Positions 28,606-37,083 of a stretch of 64,000 nucleotides of DNA are shown piece after piece. The notes beneath the pieces are model-generated. The model did no database searches and had not been told where the DNA came from. It saw nothing but the letters and a program-made list of their open reading frames with translations. The position numbers were made by a program, and so were the translations under genes. The stretch lies in assembly GCF_001758195.1 (NCBI RefSeq), contig NZ_MASR01000001.1, positions 868,001-932,000 on the forward strand, written 5' to 3'. This stretch comes from Pseudohongiella acticola (GTDB lineage: Bacteria; Pseudomonadota; Gammaproteobacteria; Pseudomonadales; Pseudohongiellaceae). Every line of letters begins with the position of its first letter. Within the stretch, counting starts at the first letter, position 1.

Positions 28606-29712
28606 TCATAATCTATTTTCGTCGGAATGTGGAAAAACAGTTGCAGCGGAAGTGGGCTGGCCGGATGCACGCCAGGTGGAAGGCGTCACACCATGCGTGT
28701 CCTTGAAGGCCTTGTTGAACGACGACAACGAGGCATAACCCACATCCAGGGCAATGCTGGAGATCGGGATATGTTCTTCTGCCGGATCCAGCAAACGCCG
28801 TGCTGCCTCTTCTATACGATAGTGATTGAGAAACTGATTAAAATTGCGGTAATGCAATGACTGATTGATCAATCGCCGCAAACGATACTCCTGCACTGAC
28901 ACCTGTGCCGCCAGATCGCCAATCGTCAAACCGGACTCGGCATACAATCGCTCTTCTTGCATGGCTTTGAGAATCCGGTCAATCAGTACCTGATCCTGGC
29001 GCGATACGATATCGCCGCTATCGGGGGTCGGCGCTTTGGGTGCCGGAGCGTCCGCGGCGGTCTGAATCAGATGCGGAGCCTGATGCTGGAACCTGAACAT
29101 GGCCAGATTGACTGACAGTATCAGCACAAACACTACCAGAAAATACAGGCTGTCGAGCTGCGGACTGCCGAGCCAGAAAAAACCAGTGCCGATGATCAGA
29201 CCAACAATACTGCCCATGCCAATGGCAAAAGGCACGCGGACCTGACGCCGAGACTCGATCAGGTCACTGTCGCGCCCCCGACACGCCATGTACACCACAT
29301 GACACGCCAAAAACAGCATGAACAGCTGCGGAATATAAAAATAAAACAGGAAAAATCCACTGTTACGCGGTACCGAGCCGTCATACATGAACAGCCCAAT
29401 GACGCGGATTGCGATATAGGCACAAATAAGCGTCCACATGGCCGGATGAATCCGCCGGTGATCTTCAAACAGATATCGGGCAATAATCCACAGTACCGCG
29501 GGTGCCAGCGTTGCCATCATGGAGAACAGCATGCGCAACTCTGTCGGCATGGGTGCCATGGAGCGTGACAGGATGTAGGCAGCTATACAGGCACTGAACA
29601 GAACAATCAGGCGAGACAACAACTTACCGGGGAAATACACCAGATAAAGGCTGGCCAGAAACATCAGCTGTGAAATGGCCAGATAACTGCTCGCGGAATG
29701 GATCCATTGCAT
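28606..29712 (-). CDS. Membrane-anchored AraC-family regulator
   Basis: From the ATG at 29712 the protein has 368 residues. About seven hydrophobic spans occupy residues 1-210, followed by a linker with PKAPTPDSGD and a C-terminal AraC DNA-binding domain (LTIGDLAAQVSVQEYRLRRLIN; ISSIALDVGYASLSSFNKAFKDTHGVTPS). A frame open to 29841 was not used because it would begin inside the terminator of the upstream gene. Such proteins sense a signal at the membrane and act on nearby genes; targets are unknown. Ten bases separate it from ctaA, so both may be cotranscribed. Confidence 0.88.
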   Translation of the reverse strand: MQWIHSASSYLAISQLMFLASLYLVYFPGKLLSRLIVLFSACIAAYILSRSMAPMPTELRMLFSMMATLAPAVLWIIARYLFEDHRRIHPAMWTLICAYIAIRVIGLFMYDGSVPRNSGFFLFYFYIPQLFMLFLACHVVYMACRGRDSDLIESRRQVRVPFAIGMGSIVGLIIGTGFFWLGSPQLDSLYFLVVFVLILSVNLAMFRFQHQAPHLIQTAADAPAPKAPTPDSGDIVSRQDQVLIDRILKAMQEERLYAESGLTIGDLAAQVSVQEYRLRRLINQSLHYRNFNQFLNHYRIEEAARRLLDPAEEHIPISSIALDVGYASLSSFNKAFKDTHGVTPSTWRASGQPTSAATVFPHSDENRL

Positions 29713-29814
29713 AGTAAGTGCATGCTCGTTTAGATATGAACACGATTGTTGTGTCGAAAAACGCCGCTGCCAGGCATCAGCAGGTCGATCGTCGGCGACG
29801 ATTATAGCAGGCAT

Positions 29815-29860
29815 AAAAAACCCCCGGACAACTTTCCTCAAGAAAAGCTGTTCGGGGGTT
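29815..29860 (-). terminator. Intrinsic terminator
   Basis: On the minus strand AACCCCCGAACAGCTTTTC pairs with the following AAAGTTGTCCGGGGGTT and runs into TTTTTT. It ends the copper-monooxygenase operon and insulates the AraC gene. Confidence 0.88.
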
Positions 29861-29892
29861 GATTATTACAGGGCGGAATCTGTGCCCGGCTC

Positions 29893-30843
29893 TCAGGGGT
29901 TAACGTTTACCGTGACATACTGGTCGTGATACAGACCACCATCATCAGCACGTCCCCACAGGATATACTGGCCCGGTTCCTCGAAGGTAACCGATACTTC
30001 GTAAACGCCATCCTCAGGGATGGGTGGCGGTGTCCAGTAAGCGCCCCATGGCGAATTGGCACTGGCGCGGGTATCTTCCCAGGGCTTGACCTGCTGGGGA
30101 GAGAATGTTGCCTTGCCTTCACCGCGGTACACGTTCCATGACATGAACAGACCATTGGTTTTGCCCACGGTGATACGTGAAGGTGCGTCCTTGAAGCGAC
30201 GCATTTCCGAGCTTGCCGTACGGCTGGACAGCGGGTAACGGAAATTACCGACATTGCCCGGCGTCGGCAGACCATCGTCTTCCACACGTGCCTGCAACGT
30301 CAGTGGTTCACCAACACGCACATTACGAATGGTATCGCCCAGCACGGTTACCTGAGGCCGCGTGTTGGCGCGAGACTCGGGGGTACTGGTACCGGCACCC
30401 AGGGAGCCGGTTTCCGATGCAATCACAACACTGTCGACAACATAGTCTTTCGCCAATGTGGCGTACGCGGTGCGGGTTTCGCCGTTGGACGTTATGGTCC
30501 AGGCCAGTTCCTTGTCACCCCAGTCAGCCGGCACCTGCACCTTGAAAGTGAAGCGGTTACGGCGTGGCAAAAAGTGAGTCGGCTGACCACGGTCGGCCTC
30601 CCCTGGCGAGAAGAAATTGTTCTCGCCCACCGGGATGTCCAGTTCCTCTTCCCAGTTTTCGTTGTGATAACCGAAGAGGAAGCTGTAGGTGCCATCATCG
30701 TTCTGTTCCCAGCCTTCGTAGGCCACTTCGATGTGCTGCCCTTTGCGATAGGTCTGCGCCGACGCAGCCGCAGACCACAACATCGCCACGCTCAATACCG
30801 TTGCCAGAGCAACCGAGCAAGTTTTTCCAAAACGTACCAGCAT
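29893..30843 (-). CDS. Secreted protein partnered with the copper monooxygenase
   Basis: The 316-residue protein has a clear signal peptide (ending ASAQ near residue 30). The rest is beta-rich with no cysteine pair or metal motif that I recognise. There are repeated tryptophan/tyrosine-rich stretches (GWEQNDDGTYSFLFGYHNENW, and near the C-terminus VSVTFEEPGQYILWGRADDG), suggesting Ig-like or jelly-roll domains. Its ATG overlaps the stop of the monooxygenase gene (TAATG), so the two are translationally coupled and probably act together in the periplasm. No family name is offered. Confidence 0.75.
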   Translation of the reverse strand: MLVRFGKTCSVALATVLSVAMLWSAAASAQTYRKGQHIEVAYEGWEQNDDGTYSFLFGYHNENWEEELDIPVGENNFFSPGEADRGQPTHFLPRRNRFTFKVQVPADWGDKELAWTITSNGETRTAYATLAKDYVVDSVVIASETGSLGAGTSTPESRANTRPQVTVLGDTIRNVRVGEPLTLQARVEDDGLPTPGNVGNFRYPLSSRTASSEMRRFKDAPSRITVGKTNGLFMSWNVYRGEGKATFSPQQVKPWEDTRASANSPWGAYWTPPPIPEDGVYEVSVTFEEPGQYILWGRADDGGLYHDQYVTVNVNP

Positions 30844-32369
30844 TACTGTACCTCCGCCCGGCTAACCATGGCTGCCGGCATTTTTTCTTTCTCGTCATCT
30901 GTCACAGTGAGGTAGTTGATCATGGCCTCGGACATCTCTTCTTTATCTTCTTCAGTCAATTCGATCGGTGCCACCAGTGGCGCCAGGCATAACGGACAAC
31001 CAATCACGTGGTCGTTAGGCCCCAGGTCGAGGTTCTTGCGCCGATTGGTCATTTCTTCCAGGAACTGATCTTCCGTCATCGCGACACGCATACCCAGATC
31101 GATGAACATGTTGGTCACCGAGCGGTTACCGGAACCCTGCCAGTTACGGGAATCAGGCACGTTCGAGTTGGTCTCGGTGTTATTCATGTAACCGGTAATG
31201 TGCAGCACAGTGCCTTCTGGCAGCAGTGGTGCCGAGTTCTCGTCGTAGGTATAACCACGTACCCAGTTATGGTCGTAACCGACACAAGACAGGGTTTCTA
31301 CGGTGTAACCCCAGATCGCTTCCAGACACATGCGCTCACCGGGAGCGTGCAAATGCGGCTCGAATGTCACAATCTTGGTAGGCTGCTCCAGTACGGCATA
31401 GGCGTGCAGTTGCTGGTTGTCTTCGTTACCGGTGATGCTGATATCCACACCATTGCCCAGGCCAATGCTGACCGGACGGTACTTGGGCTCGTAACCCACG
31501 GGATGGAAGCGGAAACCGATTTCCAGGTGACCGGTGGTATCAACACCCGTGGCGTGCAGATGCACCGAGTTGGAGACCACGTGGGAGTTTGCGCGCAACA
31601 GGCGGCCGCCGTCCTGGTCAAAGATATCCGGGTTACGGGCAATTTCATGCACCGGCCATGGTACCTGGATGCCTTCTGCGGTGCCGTCGTCGTTGAACAC
31701 CTGGGTGCTCCAGATCATGTGGTGAACAATGTTACGGCCACCCACGGTGCCGCCAGCGGCAACCATGTCCAGATCGTTGACTTCGCGAATTTCGACAGAT
31801 TTTACATATCGATCTTCTTTAAGTCCGGTTGGGATGCTGGGAATATCGCCCCACCAGTCCGGCGCCTGACCTTCGACAGTGATATCCTGGGTGCGCACGA
31901 TCAGATCTGGCGCGCCAGCCGACCAGCGTGTGGTGTCATCAAAATCCAGTGGTGCCGGCGCATCAGCCATATCGCCTTCAGGTACGCCATTACGCGCCCA
32001 GGTCGAAATCTTGGCCAGTTCCTCGTCGCTCAGTGAGGGGTCTTGCTTGTATTCCTGGATACCCACGTCTTTCTCTGCGTACCATGGCGGCATGGCGCCC
32101 GCACGGTCGCGCAGATGCGTGCGATATTCGATCAGGCCCGCGTAGGGCACAACATCATCATAGGAAACCAGAGACATCGGGGCCACGCCTTCAGGGCGGT
32201 GACAGCTCTGACAGCTACGTTGCAGAATAGGCGTGATGTCTTTGTGAAAGGTTACTTCTTCAGTCGCCGATTGAGCCGATACGCTTAATGGCAACACAAA
32301 ACCAGCAGCGGCAACGAGCTTGATCGCCCAGCCCAGAGCAGGCGCACTTCGATGGGGGAGTTTCAGCAT
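30843..32369 (-). CDS. Cytochrome c / copper type II monooxygenase-like fusion
   Basis: From the ATG at 32369 the protein has 508 residues (a GTG two codons upstream sits better behind the AGGAGG and may be the true start). After a signal peptide (ending SAQ near residue 33) comes one heme site, CQSCH at 53-57, in a PSD1-type cytochrome c segment (SCHRPEGVAPMSL, MPPWYA). A PHM-like region follows with candidate copper ligands NIVHHMIW, SVHLHATG, FEPHLHAPGERM and a methionine in TGYMNN. This resembles ascorbate-dependent copper monooxygenases with the cytochrome fused in front, perhaps as electron donor. Substrate unknown. First gene of a two-gene operon. Confidence 0.85.
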   Translation of the reverse strand: MLKLPHRSAPALGWAIKLVAAAGFVLPLSVSAQSATEEVTFHKDITPILQRSCQSCHRPEGVAPMSLVSYDDVVPYAGLIEYRTHLRDRAGAMPPWYAEKDVGIQEYKQDPSLSDEELAKISTWARNGVPEGDMADAPAPLDFDDTTRWSAGAPDLIVRTQDITVEGQAPDWWGDIPSIPTGLKEDRYVKSVEIREVNDLDMVAAGGTVGGRNIVHHMIWSTQVFNDDGTAEGIQVPWPVHEIARNPDIFDQDGGRLLRANSHVVSNSVHLHATGVDTTGHLEIGFRFHPVGYEPKYRPVSIGLGNGVDISITGNEDNQQLHAYAVLEQPTKIVTFEPHLHAPGERMCLEAIWGYTVETLSCVGYDHNWVRGYTYDENSAPLLPEGTVLHITGYMNNTETNSNVPDSRNWQGSGNRSVTNMFIDLGMRVAMTEDQFLEEMTNRRKNLDLGPNDHVIGCPLCLAPLVAPIELTEEDKEEMSEAMINYLTVTDDEKEKMPAAMVSRAEVQ

Positions 32370-32649
32370 CCTCACAGGACACCTCCTATAAATTGTTGTT
32401 ACTGTTTTAAGACTGTTAACGCATTGATTGGACCATGAAACGACAAGGGCCGTCTTGCTGATTAATGACAATCTCTGACGAATTTCTGAAATCGCGTGCA
32501 TTTTGTACGGATTTCGTCAGGCCCGGGTGATGCTGTATGTTATAAAGTCGGAATTGCATCAGCGGGCGTATCAGACGTCTCAATCAACCCGTTCTAAAGC
32601 ATTTATTGGTGCGATACGCACGTTGGAACCGTTTTCAGGACCTTTTGCA

Positions 32650-33174
32650 GTGATAAAAACCGACAACAGCTCAAAACCACAGAAAGCGCTGGCAACGGCA
32701 CTGTTGCTGGGCATATTTTGCCTGCTCTGGGGCAACTCCGCGTTTGCCCAGCATTTCTCTCACACCTACCGTTATACCGGAGATGTCGAAATTGATCACA
32801 TCCCTGATCATGATGATATTTTGCCTGGCGTGCCGGATAACCTGATTTTGCGCTTCAGCGCTGGGGTCACCCTGGTCAAACTGACCTTGAAGGATGCCGA
32901 TGCCAAGGTAATCAATATAAACTTCAGGTATAACCCGGTCGCCAACCGGGTATTTATCTGGCCCCTGCCCGAGCTGCCTGAGTCCGACTACTATGTGGTG
33001 GATTGGGGCGTGATAGATCCCGAAAAAAAGCTTATGTCAGGCCAGTTCCTGTTCTCGGCCGGCCCCGAGGCGGTGTTACCCAGCAGTCTGGTGACAGAAG
33101 AGGATGAGGAACATATCATGGTGCCGGATTATCGCCTGATTGAGCCCGGGAGTTTTCTGGGCCCGGGTCAGTAA
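32650..33174 (+). CDS. CopC-domain-like exported protein
   Basis: From the GTG at 32650 (CAGGA nine bases upstream) the protein has 174 residues, with a signal peptide KALATALLLGIFCLLWGNSAFAQ. The mature part follows the CopC beta-sandwich pattern: PGVPDNLILRFSAGVTLVKLTLKDA, then LPESDYYVVDWGVIDPEKKLMSGQFLFSAGP. It has histidines near its start (HFSHTYRY, DHIPDHDD) that could bind copper. The frame is open 49 codons further upstream, but that part lacks export features. It is divergent from the copper monooxygenase operon across 275-280 bases, so it may supply copper to that enzyme. Inferred. Confidence 0.75.
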   Translation: MIKTDNSSKPQKALATALLLGIFCLLWGNSAFAQHFSHTYRYTGDVEIDHIPDHDDILPGVPDNLILRFSAGVTLVKLTLKDADAKVININFRYNPVANRVFIWPLPELPESDYYVVDWGVIDPEKKLMSGQFLFSAGPEAVLPSSLVTEEDEEHIMVPDYRLIEPGSFLGPGQ

Positions 33175-33230
33175 GGGGACATTGCCGTAGCGCGCAATTA
33201 AGTCATTGCAGAGGGGTCATTACAGAGGGG

Positions 33231-34223
33231 TCATCGCAGCGGGAAGTGGCAGGCAACGTAGTGATCATCGCCAACCGCCTGCATCAACGGAACTTCCTCA
33301 GCACAACGTGCCTGGGCATGCGGGCAGCGAGTGCGGAAACGACAACCCGATGGCGGATCTGTGGGTGCTGGCAGATCTCCCTGCAGCAACGGCGCATCAT
33401 CTATCGAATTTTGCTCACGGGCCAACGGGTCCGCATCCGGAATGGAGGAGAGCAAAGCATGGGTATAGGGGTGGGCTGGATGCGAATAAATACTGTCGGT
33501 GTTGCCAATTTCACAGAGCTTGCCCAGGTACATCACCGCCACCCGATCGCTGATATTCTTGACCACTGCCAGGTTGTGCGCAACAAAAACCATGGTCAGG
33601 TGGTAGCGCGCTTTCATATCTTCCAGCAGGTTCAGAATCTGCGCCTGCACTGATACATCCAGCGCCGACACCGGTTCATCACAGATCAACACGTCCGGAT
33701 CCAGCGCCAGTGAGCGTGCGATGCAGATACGTTGACACTGTCCGCCCGAGAACTGATGCGGACGCCGGTCACCGGCACTGTCGGCATCCAGTCCAACCGC
33801 ATCCATAACCTCTGCGACTCGCTCAGCGGCATTATCCCGCCCCCAGATGGTGAGACCTTCGGCCACAATATCACGCACCCGGCGACGCGGGTTTAAGGAC
33901 GAAATCGGGTCCTGAAAAATCATTTGCAGACCGGTCCGGGTCTGTCGCAGCGCTTCACCGTGCAGTTCCGTCAGATCCTGCTTACGAAAGAACACACCGC
34001 CTGAGGTCGGCGGCGGTAGCTGCATGATGGCCCGCCCGACCGTGGATTTACCACAACCTGATTCACCCACAAGACCCAGGGTTTCGCCTCGGGCAACATC
34101 AAAACTGACATCGGTGACCGCCTGAACCGTCTGTTTTCCGACGGTGAAGTTGACAGTCAACTGTTCTATTCGCAGAACAATATCGTCGCGCTCACACAAG
34201 TGGCAGGGTTTCCTGTCAGTCAT
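33231..34223 (-). CDS. Peptide ABC importer, ATP-binding protein (OppF/DppF type)
   Basis: From the ATG at 34223 the protein has 330 residues. It has Walker A GESGCGKST, signature FSGGQCQRICIA, Walker B LICDEPVSALD, and the C-terminal oligopeptide-transporter cysteine region CRFRTRCPHAQARC, which can hold an iron-sulfur cluster in this family. It overlaps the upstream OppD-type gene by eight bases. The frame continues upstream but only inside that gene. Last gene of the five-gene transporter. Confidence 0.94.
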   Translation of the reverse strand: MTDRKPCHLCERDDIVLRIEQLTVNFTVGKQTVQAVTDVSFDVARGETLGLVGESGCGKSTVGRAIMQLPPPTSGGVFFRKQDLTELHGEALRQTRTGLQMIFQDPISSLNPRRRVRDIVAEGLTIWGRDNAAERVAEVMDAVGLDADSAGDRRPHQFSGGQCQRICIARSLALDPDVLICDEPVSALDVSVQAQILNLLEDMKARYHLTMVFVAHNLAVVKNISDRVAVMYLGKLCEIGNTDSIYSHPAHPYTHALLSSIPDADPLAREQNSIDDAPLLQGDLPAPTDPPSGCRFRTRCPHAQARCAEEVPLMQAVGDDHYVACHFPLR

Positions 34224-35253
34224 TCCGGGCCTCCCCACCTTGTCTGCTTGATATCGGAAAGAAGCAGGCATGCTGGTGGTCTGCAGTACCTGCCACGGTG
34301 ACCACGGGGGGTGTCTGCTCGCGGCACCGCGCCTGCGCGTACTGGCAACGTGGTGCAAAGGCACAGCCAGGCGCAGGGTCATGCAATTGCGGCGGCCGTC
34401 CGGGTATCGCCTGCAGCCGGGTATGGCTGGGATCGTTAATGCGCGGAATCGAATTGAGCAAAGCCTCGGTGTACGGATGCTGCATGGATGTGAATAGCGT
34501 CTTTGCCGGGGCATACTCGACGATTCTGCCTGCATACATCACGGCAATCTGATCAGCACGACTGGCGACTACGCCCAGGTCATGGGTAATCAGAATCATG
34601 GCCATGTCATGCGCCCGCTGCAACCTCGCCAGTAAATCCAGAATCTGTTTTTGCACCGTGACATCCAGTGCCGTTGTGGGCTCATCTGCAATCAACAACG
34701 CAGGACTGCAGGCCAGCGCGATGGCAATGACGACCCGTTGCCGCATACCGCCAGACAACTGGTGAGGATACTGGTCAATACGCCCGGCAGCATCGGGAAT
34801 ACCCACCGAGGCCAACAATTCGATAGCACGGCTGCGCGCCTGCGTACGATCCAGTTTCAGATGCAGCCGCAAGGGTTCCGTCAGTTGTACACTCAGACGC
34901 AGAACCGGGTTCAACGCCGTCATCGGGTCCTGAAAAACCATGGCCATGGCGGGACCACGCAGATGACGCAAGGCATTCTCCGGTAACTTAGCCAGATCCT
35001 GCGGCTCGCCATCCGTATTTCGAAGCAGAATGTTACCCGTGCTGCTGGCGATGGACCGCTTGCCTACCAGACCCATCAACGACCGCGCCATCACACTTTT
35101 TCCGGAGCCGGATTCACCCACAACGCCCAGCGTTTGTCCGTGCGACAGGGAGAAGCTCACGTCTTCCACCGCATGCACCAGACCATGACCACTGTTAAGA
35201 CGCACGGTCAGGCCGTTGACTTGAAGCAGTGCCTGCTTGCTGGCATCAATCAC
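34216..35253 (-). CDS. Peptide ABC importer, ATP-binding protein (OppD/DppD type)
   Basis: The 345-residue ATPase has Walker A GESGSGKS, signature LSGGMRQRV, Walker [13 protein letters not shown], and the family's C-terminal [14 protein letters not shown]. It overlaps the permease gene upstream by four bases. Together with the OppF-type subunit it forms the heterodimer that powers the importer. Confidence 0.94.
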   Translation of the reverse strand: MIDASKQALLQVNGLTVRLNSGHGLVHAVEDVSFSLSHGQTLGVVGESGSGKSVMARSLMGLVGKRSIASSTGNILLRNTDGEPQDLAKLPENALRHLRGPAMAMVFQDPMTALNPVLRLSVQLTEPLRLHLKLDRTQARSRAIELLASVGIPDAAGRIDQYPHQLSGGMRQRVVIAIALACSPALLIADEPTTALDVTVQKQILDLLARLQRAHDMAMILITHDLGVVASRADQIAVMYAGRIVEYAPAKTLFTSMQHPYTEALLNSIPRINDPSHTRLQAIPGRPPQLHDPAPGCAFAPRCQYAQARCREQTPPVVTVAGTADHQHACFFPISSRQGGEARND

Positions 35254-36143
35254 AGATTGGACTCCCTGACGTCAAAGCGGCTGCGCAAGCGGTCACCAAC
35301 ATAATTCAGCGACAGCACGGTCAGAAACATGGTCACCGAAGGCACCAGCGCCACATGCACGGCAGTGGCCAGATGCCGTTTGCCTTCCGAAATCATGCCG
35401 CCCCAGGTCGGCTGTGGCGCCTCAACACTGAGACCAAGAAATGCCAGCGCACTTTCCACAATGATCACCAGCCCCATAGCAACAAGGCCGTAAGCGAGCA
35501 CTGGCAGAATGACATTGGGCAACACTTCCCGCAGCAGAATGCGCAAGGTGCTGGCCCCCATGGCTCGCGCCGCCAATACGTACTCCCGCTGCACTACCGA
35601 CAGGGTATTGGCTCGGGCAACCCGCGCGTAGGCGGGAATCCACAGGAAACCGATGGCAACAGAGATGGCGAACAGGCTTTGACCGATGAACGCCACCAGC
35701 GCCAGCAGCAGAACCAGCCATGGGAATGCCAGAATGACATCCAGTACCGCCATCAGGCCGCGTTCGAAGTGACCACGGAAATACCCGGCCAGAATACCCA
35801 GGGTTCCTCCTATAATCATGCCAATGGTCACAGCCGTCAGGGCAATAACCACAGAGACACGGGCGCCATGCACCAGGCGTGACAGCATGTCACGGCCCAG
35901 ACCATCGGCACCAAGGATATTGGTGGTCAGGGGACCGTTAAGGCGGTTGGCAATCATCGGCTCAAGAGGATCAAGAACAGGAAGCCAGTCGGCAAACACG
36001 GCGCAGAACGCTATCAGAAGCAGCCAGCCGGCAGCGATCCAGAAACCGACGCCGAAACCACGGCCAAATACCTGCCGGGCCGCTGCAGAAAACCCTTGCG
36101 CACGACTGCGAAAGAAACTGATATCAGCCACCTTAGTCCGCAT
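35250..36143 (-). CDS. Peptide ABC importer, permease (DppC/OppC type)
   Basis: The 297-residue inner-membrane subunit has an N-terminal DppC-type span (FWIAAGWLLLIAFCAVFADWL), the conserved NILGADGLGRDMLSRLVHGARVS, and the EAA loop ARAMGASTLRILLREVLPNV that contacts the ATPases. It overlaps the DppB-type gene by 11 bases and the OppD-type gene by four. Confidence 0.94.
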   Translation of the reverse strand: MRTKVADISFFRSRAQGFSAAARQVFGRGFGVGFWIAAGWLLLIAFCAVFADWLPVLDPLEPMIANRLNGPLTTNILGADGLGRDMLSRLVHGARVSVVIALTAVTIGMIIGGTLGILAGYFRGHFERGLMAVLDVILAFPWLVLLLALVAFIGQSLFAISVAIGFLWIPAYARVARANTLSVVQREYVLAARAMGASTLRILLREVLPNVILPVLAYGLVAMGLVIIVESALAFLGLSVEAPQPTWGGMISEGKRHLATAVHVALVPSVTMFLTVLSLNYVGDRLRSRFDVRESNL

Positions 36144-37080
36144 AACGCACCCTTGGGTCCAACAGTGAATAACACATGTCTACCAGAAAATTGACCAATA
36201 CGTAGGCTGTGGCAATGAACAGTACGATGCCCTGTACCATCAGCAGGTCTCGCTGCAGTATCGATTGGTAGAGCAATCGCCCAACGCCGGGCAAAGCAAA
36301 AATTTCTTCCACTATAATGGCGCCACTGATGACACCACCCAGCTGCAGACCCACCACCGTCATCAGCGAAAACGATGAAGGCCGCAGGGCATGACGGATC
36401 ATTATCAACCAGTTGGGCAAACCCTTGGCGCGCGCCAGGGTAATGTAGTCCTGCTGGAGGGTGTCAATCAGATCGGTTCGCAACAGCCGCATGTAAAGCG
36501 CCAGCTCAATCATCGCCAGTGACATGGCGGGCAGTATGGCACTGCGCAGGTTGGCTGTGGGTGACTCCGAGAACGCAACCCAGCCGGTGGCGGGAAACCA
36601 GCCCAGGCCCACGGCAAAAATCAGTATCAGGAAGATTGCCATCATGAATCCCGGCACGGACATCAGGGCAAATCCAATACCACTGATACCACGGTCCAGA
36701 CGGCTACCGGCGAAGTAGGCAGATATCATGGCAAGTGGTATCGCCAGCAGCAACGCAATGACGATGGCCATCAAGCCAAGTTGAATGGTTACCGGCAGGC
36801 GGCTCAGAATGGCATCACTGACTGCCTGGCCGGTCATCGGCGAACGCCCGAGATCGCCACTGAGCGCACTGCCCAGCCAGTCGAAATAACGGATTATTAA
36901 TGGGCGATCCAGACCCAGCTCCAGCCTGAGCTGCGCTATCGCCTCGGGCGACACCCCACCAGCGCCCAGTATCATCACAGCAGGGTCACCCGGCAGCAAA
37001 GACACCAGCATAAACGTAAAAAAAGACACGGCTAACAGCGTGCCTATCAGCCACGGAAGTTTTCTGGCCAACAGTTTCAC
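36133..37080 (-). CDS. Peptide ABC importer, permease (DppB/OppB type)
   Basis: The 315-residue permease has six spans. It begins with the typical WLIGTLLAVSFFTFMLVSLLPGDP, then GLDRPLIIRYFDWLGSALSGDLG and the EAA loop ARAKGLPNWLIMIRHALRPS. It sits three bases after the binding-protein gene and overlaps the next permease. Confidence 0.94.
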   Translation of the reverse strand: MKLLARKLPWLIGTLLAVSFFTFMLVSLLPGDPAVMILGAGGVSPEAIAQLRLELGLDRPLIIRYFDWLGSALSGDLGRSPMTGQAVSDAILSRLPVTIQLGLMAIVIALLLAIPLAMISAYFAGSRLDRGISGIGFALMSVPGFMMAIFLILIFAVGLGWFPATGWVAFSESPTANLRSAILPAMSLAMIELALYMRLLRTDLIDTLQQDYITLARAKGLPNWLIMIRHALRPSSFSLMTVVGLQLGGVISGAIIVEEIFALPGVGRLLYQSILQRDLLMVQGIVLFIATAYVLVNFLVDMCYSLLDPRVRYAD

Positions 37081-37083
37081 GCT

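Noticed and set aside
31008-32036. Long plus-strand frame opposite the copper monooxygenase gene.
   Set aside because: Antisense shadow; the minus-strand protein has signal peptide, heme site and copper motifs.
33207-33238. Short tandem copy of CAGAGGGGTCAT after the CopC-like gene.
   Set aside because: Only two units in a convergent gap; no sign of function.
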